Below, piece after piece: positions 1-5,467 of a stretch of DNA of 5,467 bases (within the stretch, counting starts at the first letter, position 1; each line of letters starts with the position of its first letter). Below the pieces are notes generated by a model. It worked only from the letters and a program-made list of their open reading frames with translations, made no database searches and had not been told where the DNA came from. The stretch spans positions 1,015 through 6,481 of the forward strand of contig JAHEYX010000185.1 in the NCBI GenBank assembly GCA_023251415.1, written 5' to 3'. The position numbers and the translations under genes were made by a program. The stretch is from Chitinophagales bacterium (GTDB taxonomy: Bacteria > Bacteroidota > Bacteroidia > Chitinophagales > CAIODY01).

Positions 1-1020
1 GTTCTTTTACTCGCTTCATTCAGCTTATTGGCATGCCGCACTGCAACGCACAAACGCAGTACAGCCTTGCATTTACCGTTTGATTCTACGGCACACCCGC
101 CGGCCCCCGACTATTCCAAAACCACAAGCTGGGCTGCCTTACCTAATCGTTTAGATGCGTGTGACTATTCGCCGAACGGATTATCAGCGACTTTTAATGA
201 TACAGCATTGGCGGATGTTTTTTTTATTTATCCAACTTCTTACACAAAAGAATGGATTTCAAATATGTGGAATGCACCTTTTGATAATGAAATAATCAAT
301 AATAAAACAAAAGAAGGAAGTCTCAAATATCAAGCTTCGATCTTCAATAAAGTTGGACGTATTTATGCCCCTTACTATCGACAAGCACATATTCAAGTGT
401 ACTTTACGCCGGATAAGGTTTCGGCTCAAAAAGCAATCGATTTGGCTTATGAGGATGTGAAAGCGGCTTTTGAATATTATTTAGCCCATTATAATCATGG
501 ACGTCCCATTATTATTGCTTCGCACAGCCAGGGAAGTACACATGGCATGCGCTTGGTAAAAGATTTTTTTGACAATAAACCGCTTCAGCATAAATTGGTT
601 GCAGCGTATTTGGTTGGTATGGCAGTTAACAAAAAACAGTATTCCAGTATTACAGCAAGTAAATCGCCGGAAGAAACCGGTTGTATTTGCAGTTGGCGTT
701 CATTTGAATACGGTTATACCCCAACTAATTACCCCTTAGGCAACGACATTATTTGTACAAACCCGCTAACTTGGAATTCGGATACAAGCTTAGTTTCTAA
801 ACAAAATAATAGTGGCGCAGTATTACGAAATTTCGATGTCATCTATCCGGCCCTTGCCGATGCACAGATTCATAACGGTATTTTGTGGATACATAAACCA
901 AAGTTCAAAGGAAGTTTTCTCATCCGATTTAAAAACTATCATATTGCCGATTATAATTTCTTTTATTTAAACGTGATGAACAATGCACACTTAAGATTGA
1001 TGAATTACTTAAAGCAATAA
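1..1020 (+). CDS. DUF3089-family alpha/beta-hydrolase-like lipoprotein (5' end outside window)
   Basis: The reading frame is open from base 1 and ends at TAA 1018-1020. The first 12 codons read VLLLASFSLLAC, the end of a lipoprotein signal peptide with lipobox L-L-A-C (Cys codon 34-36), so the true start lies left of the window; the in-frame TTG at 28 falls inside the signal peptide and is not the start. About 328 residues of mature protein follow. The segment ADVFFIYPTSY (Asp codon 214, YPTS 229-240), then a K-E-G-S-L-K-Y-Q-A-S region, fits DUF3089, a family with an alpha/beta-hydrolase fold. The probable nucleophile elbow is S-H-S-Q-G (Ser codon 526-528), preceded by an Ile-rich strand. A C-terminal N-Y-H-I-A-D-Y-N block supplies a likely catalytic His (940-942). 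The acid residue is not clear. No acidic surface-export signal follows the lipidated Cys, so I infer a periplasm-facing lipoprotein. The substrate is unknown; esterase or lipase-like activity is a family-level guess. The next lipoprotein gene starts 52 bp downstream and may be co-transcribed. Confidence 0.88.
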   Translation, partial: VLLLASFSLLACRTATHKRSTALHLPFDSTAHPPAPDYSKTTSWAALPNRLDACDYSPNGLSATFNDTALADVFFIYPTSYTKEWISNMWNAPFDNEIINNKTKEGSLKYQASIFNKVGRIYAPYYRQAHIQVYFTPDKVSAQKAIDLAYEDVKAAFEYYLAHYNHGRPIIIASHSQGSTHGMRLVKDFFDNKPLQHKLVAAYLVGMAVNKKQYSSITASKSPEETGCICSWRSFEYGYTPTNYPLGNDIICTNPLTWNSDTSLVSKQNNSGAVLRNFDVIYPALADAQIHNGILWIHKPKFKGSFLIRFKNYHIADYNFFYLNVMNNAHLRLMNYLKQ

Positions 1021-1072
1021 CTATTTCAATTATCTTTAATCCATAATTTCACGTCCTACCGAACGAATCGAA

Positions 1073-2395
1073 ATGAAACCCATTTATTTTTTAGCTTTAG
1101 TGGTAATCGTACTGTTACTAGATGCTTGCGGCGATCATCGCAGCAATCGCACCTATACCGATTCTATTTATTCTACTAAAGGTGGAAAGCCTAAGTTAAG
1201 TAAAAAAGATACGGTGGCTAAGGCTAAAAACATCTTTTTACCTTTCGATAATGTAACACATGAAGATTCATTTGCTACCAAAAGCAGTTATAAAATAGCA
1301 TTGCTGTTACCGTTTAATATCGATTCTTTTTATAAAGATTCGACTGCCATTGGTTACAGTGCGATTCCGAAGGGAATTTATCCGGCTCTTGACTTTTATG
1401 AAGGTACATTAATTGCGCTTGATTCATTGAAAAAAGCAGGTGTACACTTTGATGTTCAAGTGGTTGATTACAGCAGTCAACGCATGGCATTCAATCAAAT
1501 TGCAGGAAAATACCATTTAAAAGATATGGATTTGCTGATCGGTACATTAAGTAGCCTAGATGCAAAGCCCGTGGCCGAGTTTGCCGCTGAAAACCGCATC
1601 ACATTTGTGTCTCCGCTTGCCAACAGCTACGCTCCTACGCATAATCCATTTTATGTAAGTTTGAATCCTTCACTTTATGCCCAACAACAAAAGCTGGTTG
1701 GAAGTATTTTAACCTGTTGTGGCAAAAACGCACGCGTATTATGTTTGCATCCCAATTCAGCCAATGAAAATGCCATGGCCACTTCAATTTCAACACAATT
1801 GGCTAAAGTTGAAAAAAATGAATTTAAAATCAATACCATCAATTGCCAGGTAAAAACTCCGGTAGACAGTATCAAAAGGTTGCTCTCGAAAACGCGACCT
1901 AACGTATTAATAATCAGCAGTAATGAGTCGTCTTATGTTTATCCGATCATTCGAAAATTAAATGAATTGGCTGATTCTTTTTCAATTTCAGTTTTCGGTT
2001 TACCCTCTTGGAATTCGTTTGAAAATTTAAAAACTATTGCCAGCAAACGACTCAAAATTTATTATACCAATACCTATTTTGTTGATCGGGCCGCTCCTGC
2101 TTTTCTACATTTTAGTAGGCAGTTTGTGGAACACTATAAAATCAAACCCAGCGAATTAGCCATTCGTGGCTACAGTACGATGTTGGCTTGTGGATTAGCG
2201 CTTGACAAACACGGCGTTCGATTTCATTATTTTATGCCCAAGAGCACCAAAACATTGTATGGTGCAATAAAACTTAAGCCTTTATACAGTTTAGAAGAAA
2301 TGAATGGAAGACATTATACCCAACATTTTCAAAATGCGATTATTTCCTTGGTTAAAATTGAAAGCAATTCCGTTATTCGAATTTCCGGTGAATAA
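1073..2395 (+). CDS. Lipoprotein with type 1 periplasmic-binding-protein fold
   Basis: This 440-residue protein begins with a lipoprotein signal peptide (residues 1-18, hydrophobic 5-16) ending L-L-D-A-C, with Cys19 as lipidation site; Asp at the third lipobox position is unusual but the rest fits. Residues 20-70 are a polar Ser/Lys/Thr-rich linker. From about 72 to 436 the pattern is a type 1 periplasmic-binding fold: strand YKIALLLPF (73-81), helix DFYEGTLIALDSLKKAG (107-123), strand FDVQVVDY (126-133), MDLLIGTLSS (152-161) followed by VAEFAAENRITFVSPLA (167-183), then a second lobe with VLIISSN (278-284). It resembles the ABC-substrate-binding-like domain that Bacteroidota often attach to LysM repeats, but no LysM is present here. 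No transporter genes are adjacent, so a fixed scaffold or ligand-sensing role is as likely as transport, and the ligand is unknown. The mature part holds an adjacent Cys pair (215-216) and further Cys at 224, 258 and 373. ATG at 1073 is chosen because it gives the complete signal peptide; no Shine-Dalgarno is seen. It probably shares a transcript with the lipoprotein gene upstream. Confidence 0.85.
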   Translation: MKPIYFLALVVIVLLLDACGDHRSNRTYTDSIYSTKGGKPKLSKKDTVAKAKNIFLPFDNVTHEDSFATKSSYKIALLLPFNIDSFYKDSTAIGYSAIPKGIYPALDFYEGTLIALDSLKKAGVHFDVQVVDYSSQRMAFNQIAGKYHLKDMDLLIGTLSSLDAKPVAEFAAENRITFVSPLANSYAPTHNPFYVSLNPSLYAQQQKLVGSILTCCGKNARVLCLHPNSANENAMATSISTQLAKVEKNEFKINTINCQVKTPVDSIKRLLSKTRPNVLIISSNESSYVYPIIRKLNELADSFSISVFGLPSWNSFENLKTIASKRLKIYYTNTYFVDRAAPAFLHFSRQFVEHYKIKPSELAIRGYSTMLACGLALDKHGVRFHYFMPKSTKTLYGAIKLKPLYSLEEMNGRHYTQHFQNAIISLVKIESNSVIRISGE

Positions 2396-2422
2396 GAAGC
2401 TTTGAATTTTTGAAAGGCATTT

Positions 2423-2456
2423 TTTGTAAAAAAAACAATCTCTTTTATTACTTTTG
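2423..2456 (+). promoter_or_regulatory. Bacteroidota-type promoter (TTTG, 22 bp, TAnnTTTG)
   Basis: TTTG at 2423-2426 is followed after 22 bp by TACTTTTG at 2449-2456, an exact match to the Bacteroidota -7 consensus TAnnTTTG; the spacing lies in the 17-23 bp range known for TTG/TAnnTTTG promoters. Transcription would begin near 2463, leaving about 20 nt before the ATG at 2482. Both elements lie in a 9-bp direct repeat, TTTTGTAAA (2422-2430 and 2452-2460), exactly 30 bp apart. The promoter gives the coiled-coil gene its own transcript, separate from the lipoprotein genes upstream. Confidence 0.75.
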
Positions 2457-2481
2457 TAAAATACCTATAAATGAAGAAGTA

Positions 2482-3429
2482 ATGGCTGAACCAAATACCA
2501 CCACACCCGGCAAAAAATCGAATAATAAAATCGTCTACATAATAATGTTTTTATTATTGTTGGGTTTGAATGTATTCATGTATTTCAACAATCGTAATAC
2601 GGTTGCTGAAAAAGAGCAATTGAAGGTTGAGAAAGAAAAAGTAGACTCTGCCAAATTACAATTAGAACGTGATTACCAGCATGCATTGGCAGAAATAGAA
2701 CAATACAAAGGCGAAAAAGCATCTTTGGATAGTCAAATCCATGTGTATGAATTTGCGTTGAAGTCTAAGAAGAACGAAATAGCAACTATTCTAATGAAGA
2801 ATAATCTCGACAAAGAAGATTTGGCGAAAGCTTTGCGCTTGATTTCCGAATTGAAAATGTCTAATAATTCTTATTTACGAACCATTGATTCGTTTCGTGT
2901 AGCAAATCAATTAATTGCACGTCGATTAGACACTGTTCAAACCAATCTTCAAACTCAAGTTCGGCAGAATGATGAGCTGAAAGTTGAAAATACAACCTTA
3001 CAACGATTAGGGTCTATTCTACGCATTATGAATGTGCACATCACCGGAGAGAATGAAAAAGGAAAAGGGAAAGAAAAAGAAACCACCAACATTAAGCGTA
3101 TTGATTACCTAAAAATCACTTTTGATGTTGATCAGAATAGAGTTGCTGAACCGGGCGATAAAATCATTTATTTCCGTATCACTGATCCAAATAGAAATTT
3201 ACTGTTTGATATGGATAAAGGCAGTGGAACTTTACGTACAGCTGAATCTAACTTGGAAGTAAAATATACCGGCAAGGTTGGTTTTAACTATGATGGAAGA
3301 GTAAAAAATATTTCAACCAAATGGTCCTCTAAAGCCAAATTGGCCAAAGGCGATTACAAGGTAGAATACTATTATGATGGCTATTTAATAGCTACATCAA
3401 GCTTCAAATTATCTAGCGGATTATTCTAA
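2482..3429 (+). CDS. Membrane-anchored coiled-coil protein with C-terminal beta-rich domain, function unknown
   Basis: The protein has 315 residues from ATG 2482. The frame stays open upstream to a TTG at 2410, but that start would place the promoter at 2423-2456 inside the gene and add a non-conserved-looking Cys/Phe-rich extension, so 2482 is preferred. Residues 1-16 are polar and basic (P-G-K-K-S-N-N-K), 17-35 form one transmembrane helix (IVYIIMFLLLLGLNVFMYF), and about 38-185 are a heptad-like, Glu/Lys/Leu/Gln-rich coiled coil. A charged linker (about 193-207, rich in Lys and Glu) leads to a beta-rich C-terminal domain (about 208-315) with R-V-A-E-P-G-D-K-I-I-Y-F-R-I-T-D-P and a terminal K-V-E-Y-Y-Y-D-G-Y-L-I. 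Basic residues before the helix suggest N-terminus in, with coil and C-terminal domain in the periplasm. Similar Bacteroidota proteins are, as I recall, labelled hypothetical or, misleadingly, SMC-like because of the coil. There is no ATPase motif, so a chromosome-segregation role is not supported. It may be an envelope scaffold. It ends one base from the convergent thiolase gene. Confidence 0.82.
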   Translation: MAEPNTTTPGKKSNNKIVYIIMFLLLLGLNVFMYFNNRNTVAEKEQLKVEKEKVDSAKLQLERDYQHALAEIEQYKGEKASLDSQIHVYEFALKSKKNEIATILMKNNLDKEDLAKALRLISELKMSNNSYLRTIDSFRVANQLIARRLDTVQTNLQTQVRQNDELKVENTTLQRLGSILRIMNVHITGENEKGKGKEKETTNIKRIDYLKITFDVDQNRVAEPGDKIIYFRITDPNRNLLFDMDKGSGTLRTAESNLEVKYTGKVGFNYDGRVKNISTKWSSKAKLAKGDYKVEYYYDGYLIATSSFKLSSGLF

Positions 3430-3430
3430 A

Positions 3431-4633
3431 TTAAATCGTACAGTTTTCATAGAGCACTGCTGCGCCTTGTCCAACTCCTACACACATGGTAGCAATTCCA
3501 TAGCGAGTTCCTCTCTTTTGCATTTCGTGAACTAAGGTAGTCGAAACACGTGCCCCACTGCAACCCAATGGATGGCCAATTGCAATGGCACCGCCATTTA
3601 CATTCACGCAATCCGGTGAAATGCCTAATTCACGCATACAGGCTATACTTTGTGAAGCAAATGCTTCGTTTAATTCTACCAGTCCAATATCGGCTATCGT
3701 CAAACCTGCACGTTGCAATAGTTTTTGAACGGCAGGAACAGGACCTATACCCATTATTGAAGGGTCAACTCCGGCGGCGGCAACTGCAACAACTTTTGCT
3801 AAAGGTTTACAGTCGAGCTTTTTGATTAAATCGCCATTCATGAGTAACAATGCTGCGGCACCATCATTAACGCCACTTGAATTACCTGCTGTTACAGAGC
3901 CGTCCTTCATAAAGGCAGGTTTAAGATTTGCTAATTGCTCTATTGTTGACAAACGCGGATGTTCATCTTTTACGAAATCTACTACTTGTTTTCCTTGTTG
4001 TATTGCTATAGGGGTCAACTCCGCATTGAATTTTCCCTTTTCATGAGCTGCTTGGTATTTTTGTTGCGACAAGACTGCAAATTGATCTTGTTCTTCACGA
4101 GATATGTTCCATTGTTTAGCTACATTTTCAGCGGTTTCTCCCATACTATACGGGTGATACAAAGCAGCTAATTTTTTATTGGTAAAACGCCATCCAATTG
4201 TTGTATCATAAATTTCAGGAGTTCTGCTATAGGCTGATTCTGCTTTAGCCATAACAAATGGAGCCCGTGTCATACTTTCGGTACCACCGGCAATATACAT
4301 AGCCCCATCGCCATTTCGTATAGCCCTAAAGCTATCCATTATGGCTTGAAGGCCGCTTGCGCAAAGCCGATTTACCGTAACTCCACCGATATGAATCGGC
4401 AAGCCGGCTAGCAATAATGCCATACGTGCCACATCACGATTATCTTCACCCGCTTGGTTTGCAGCACCAAGGACTACTTCTTCCACTAAATTAAAATCAA
4501 CATTCGAATTGCGTTTAACCAAGGCCTTCAATACCTCAGCAGCTAAATCATCCGGACGTGTTTGACTTAAGGCGCCACCATATTTACCAACCGCAGTTCG
4601 AACTGCGTCCACAACAAATACTTCAACTGACAT
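3431..4633 (-). CDS. pcaF: 3-oxoadipyl-CoA thiolase-type acetyl-CoA C-acyltransferase
   Basis: This is a full-length 400-residue thiolase, cytoplasmic, which cleaves a 3-oxoacyl-CoA with CoA to acetyl-CoA and a shortened acyl-CoA. All catalytic elements are present: acyl-accepting Cys91 in N-R-L-C-A-S-G, N-E-A-F at 322-325, His354 in G-H-P-L-G, and Cys384 in C-V-G-V-G-Q-G. Several features match the PcaF/PaaJ branch (3-oxoadipyl-CoA to succinyl-CoA plus acetyl-CoA) better than FadA or AtoB: the 400-residue length, A-N-Q-A-G-E-D-N-R (58-66), A-Y-S-R then D-T-T-I-G-W-R-F (143-150), and V-G-V-G rather than G-G-G near the C-terminus. The substrate assignment is therefore an inference from subfamily motifs; general beta-oxidation is the alternative. 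No other aromatic-degradation gene is in the window. The gene lies 30 bp behind the OmpH-family gene on the same strand and probably shares its transcript. ATG at 4633 gives the standard thiolase N-terminus. No Shine-Dalgarno is visible; the leader is A/T-rich. Confidence 0.93.
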   Translation of the reverse strand: MSVEVFVVDAVRTAVGKYGGALSQTRPDDLAAEVLKALVKRNSNVDFNLVEEVVLGAANQAGEDNRDVARMALLLAGLPIHIGGVTVNRLCASGLQAIMDSFRAIRNGDGAMYIAGGTESMTRAPFVMAKAESAYSRTPEIYDTTIGWRFTNKKLAALYHPYSMGETAENVAKQWNISREEQDQFAVLSQQKYQAAHEKGKFNAELTPIAIQQGKQVVDFVKDEHPRLSTIEQLANLKPAFMKDGSVTAGNSSGVNDGAAALLLMNGDLIKKLDCKPLAKVVAVAAAGVDPSIMGIGPVPAVQKLLQRAGLTIADIGLVELNEAFASQSIACMRELGISPDCVNVNGGAIAIGHPLGCSGARVSTTLVHEMQKRGTRYGIATMCVGVGQGAAVLYENCTI

Positions 4634-4663
4634 TTTACTTACATTTAGGATTTAATAACTCGT

Positions 4664-5248
4664 TTAATTGCCTTTTTCTTTTTTGTAGGCTTCATTCATG
4701 CCTTTCAGTACTTCCTGTGTAATATCTAAAGCATCTTTAGCATAAAGGATTTCACCGGATTTGGTATAACCTAAAATAAACTTATATCCTTTATCTTTAC
4801 TGTATTCTTTTAAGAAGTCATGAATTTTGGCGGTAAGCTCATCATTCATTTTCTTCATTTGCATATTGTAATCATCATTCAATTGTTCTTTGCGTTGCAG
4901 CAAAGCTTGTTGCTTGCGTTCTAAACGGTCTTGCGTAGTTTTAGCTTCGGTTGCCGACATACTGTTGATCCGGTTTTGTGCACTGGCATATTCATTTTGA
5001 ATGGATTCAGAAGCACCGGCTAATTCGCTTTCAATTTCGTCGCCACGTTTTTGAAGTTCCGTTTTTGCCTTTTTGAAGAACTCGTAGTGTTCTAGAAGCG
5101 TATCCGTGTTTACATATACAATTTGCTCATTGCTATTGTCGGATTTAGCGGCACTGCCACCGGTGTTTTTAGAAGCGAAATGTAAATAAAAAAGTACTGC
5201 AACAGCCAAGGCCAGTATGCTAGTCAATAGAAGTGATAAGTTTTTCAT
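4664..5248 (-). CDS. ompH: OmpH/Skp-family periplasmic chaperone, membrane-anchored
   Basis: The protein has 194 residues. Residues 4-23 form a hydrophobic segment after M-K-N, with no clear signal-peptidase site, so it is probably a signal anchor holding the protein to the inner membrane. After a short polar linker (26-40), residues 41-190 match the OmpH/Skp pattern: strand QIVYVNTDTLLEHYEFFKKA (42-61), a long charged helical hairpin (about 60-150, rich in Gln, Lys and Glu) forming the tentacle, then K-G-Y-K-F-I-L-G-Y and E-I-L-Y-A (153-170), and a final helix with D-I-T-Q-E-V-L-K-G-M-N. Skp proteins are trimers that shield unfolded outer-membrane proteins on their way to the BAM complex. 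The length is a little above E. coli Skp, as is usual for this phylum. ATG at 5248 gives the full anchor. The start codon lies in one copy of an 18-bp repeat. A strong terminator separates it from the gene to the right, and the thiolase follows 30 bp downstream. The symbol is family-level; Bacteroidota often carry several paralogues. Confidence 0.9.
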   Translation of the reverse strand: MKNLSLLLTSILALAVAVLFYLHFASKNTGGSAAKSDNSNEQIVYVNTDTLLEHYEFFKKAKTELQKRGDEIESELAGASESIQNEYASAQNRINSMSATEAKTTQDRLERKQQALLQRKEQLNDDYNMQMKKMNDELTAKIHDFLKEYSKDKGYKFILGYTKSGEILYAKDALDITQEVLKGMNEAYKKEKGN

Positions 5249-5310
5249 TAGAATTATTTAGGGGGTAAAAATACGCTATTTAGTCGAAACAGCATTGGAA
5301 TTATTTACGG
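5246..5310 (-). repeat. Two-copy 18-bp imperfect direct repeat at the ompH start
   Basis: CATTRGAATTATTTASGG (plus-strand reading) occurs at 5246-5263 and 5293-5310, 47 bp apart, with 16 of 18 positions identical. On the minus strand each copy reads CC[C/G]TAAATAATTC[T/C]AATG and ends in ATG; the first copy's ATG is the OmpH-family start. The repeat may be a duplicated translation-start region, or a paired binding site for a regulator. Its function is not known. Confidence 0.5.
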
Positions 5311-5313
5311 CAT

Positions 5314-5344
5314 AAAAAAAGCCGTTACGAGTGTAACGGCTTTT
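5314..5344 (-). terminator. Rho-independent terminator, bidirectional, stronger on the minus strand
   Basis: GCCGTTAC (5321-5328) pairs perfectly with GTAACGGC (5333-5340) around a 4-base loop (5329-5332). Read on the minus strand the hairpin is followed by seven T residues (complement of A5314-5320), the classical form, starting 17 bp past the stop of the Pro/Ala-tailed gene. On the plus strand only TTTT follows. It separates that gene from the OmpH-family gene downstream, so the latter needs its own promoter between about 5250 and 5313 or must rely on read-through. Confidence 0.85.
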
Positions 5345-5360
5345 AGAATAGTATAAACAA

Positions 5361-5467
5361 TTAGTTTTTTGTAGGAGCTTGAGGAATTGGTGACATTGGT
5401 GCATTCGGCTTAGGAGCAGGTGCTGGAGTAGGAGCTGGAGTTACAATATTCAATTTCTTTTTAACCA
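5361..5467 (-). CDS. 3' end of a gene with Pro/Ala-rich tail, probably a tandem OmpH-family protein
   Basis: On the minus strand the only open frame running in from the right edge encodes 34 residues and stops at TAA (complement of 5361-5363). It begins V-K-K-K-L-N-I-V and continues as a Pro/Ala-rich tail (T-P-A-P-T-P-A-P-A-P-K-P) to the C-terminal Q-A-P-T-K-N. The strong terminator just beyond the stop supports a real gene end, and alternating Pro codons with varied third bases argue for coding sequence. OmpH/Skp proteins of this phylum often end in K-K-L-G-I followed by a Pro/Ala tail and occur in tandem, commonly next to bamA, so I infer a second OmpH-family gene. The diagnostic part of the protein lies outside the window, so this identity is unproved; any envelope protein with a Pro-rich tail is possible. 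Confidence 0.6.
   Translation of the reverse strand, partial: VKKKLNIVTPAPTPAPAPKPNAPMSPIPQAPTKN

Noticed and set aside
28..36. TTG at 28 as the start of the DUF3089 lipoprotein gene
   Set aside because: It lies inside the hydrophobic core of a signal peptide three residues before the lipobox Cys; the frame is open to base 1, so the start is outside the window.
1031..1038. TATCTTTA as a -7 promoter element for the gene at 1073
   Set aside because: It misses the final G of TAnnTTTG and has no TTG at 17-23 bp upstream, so co-transcription with the preceding gene is more likely.
1675..1875. Minus-strand open frame inside the binding-protein lipoprotein gene
   Set aside because: It is antisense to a well-supported domain and its translation has no recognisable features.
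2399..2425. Possible terminator after the binding-protein lipoprotein gene
   Set aside because: Only about five pairs (one of them G-T) around a 10-base loop, followed by ATTTTTT. It is in the right place but too weak to call.
2410..2481. TTG at 2410 as the start of the coiled-coil protein
   Set aside because: A consensus promoter at 2423-2456 would then lie within the coding region; ATG 2482 gives a typical N-terminus ahead of the transmembrane helix.
3550..4171. Three overlapping plus-strand open frames inside the thiolase gene
   Set aside because: They are antisense to conserved thiolase sequence and their translations show no domain or signal pattern.
5266..5273. TATTTTTA (minus strand) as the -7 element of the OmpH-family promoter
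   Set aside because: It differs at the last base and lacks a TTG at the right distance. A promoter is expected in this region because of the terminator upstream, but this one is not convincing.
5401..5442. GGAGCAGGTGCTGGAG-like repeated units as a DNA repeat or CRISPR-like array
   Set aside because: The repetition follows from alternating Pro-Ala codons in the C-terminal tail of the minus-strand gene.

Overview
The window is A+T-rich chromosomal DNA that looks like Bacteroidota (the Flavobacteriia / Sphingobacteriia / Chitinophagia group). The evidence is a promoter of the phylum's own type (TTG, 22 bp, TAnnTTTG) at 2423-2456, two lipoproteins of families common in that phylum, an OmpH/Skp-type chaperone with what looks like a second one beside it, and start codons preceded by A/T-rich stretches rather than Shine-Dalgarno sequences. 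No mobile element, CRISPR array, tRNA or rRNA is visible, and every gene except the two cut by the window edges is intact.

Left half, plus strand: a DUF3089-family alpha/beta-hydrolase-like lipoprotein whose first codons lie left of the window (1-1020); after 52 bp, a lipoprotein with a type 1 periplasmic-binding-protein fold (1073-2395); then, behind its own promoter, a single-pass membrane protein with a long coiled coil and a C-terminal beta-rich domain (2482-3429). All three would act in or face the cell envelope.

Right half, minus strand, read from right to left: the 3' end of a gene with a Pro/Ala-rich tail, probably a tandem OmpH-family gene (5361-5467); a strong hairpin terminator (5314-5344); an 18-bp imperfect direct repeat, one copy of which overlaps the next start codon (5246-5310); an OmpH/Skp-family protein (4664-5248); and, 30 bp further on, a thiolase of the 3-oxoadipyl-CoA (PcaF/PaaJ) type (3431-4633). 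The thiolase meets the coiled-coil gene tail to tail with one base between their stop codons.

The genes do not form an obvious pathway. The common theme is envelope biogenesis or maintenance, and the thiolase is the metabolic exception. I see no convincing new multi-gene system. The points most worth checking are the duplicated start region upstream of the OmpH gene (with a possible 13-codon leader ORF), the uncharacterised coiled-coil membrane protein, and the thiolase sitting behind a chaperone gene rather than among aromatic-degradation genes.
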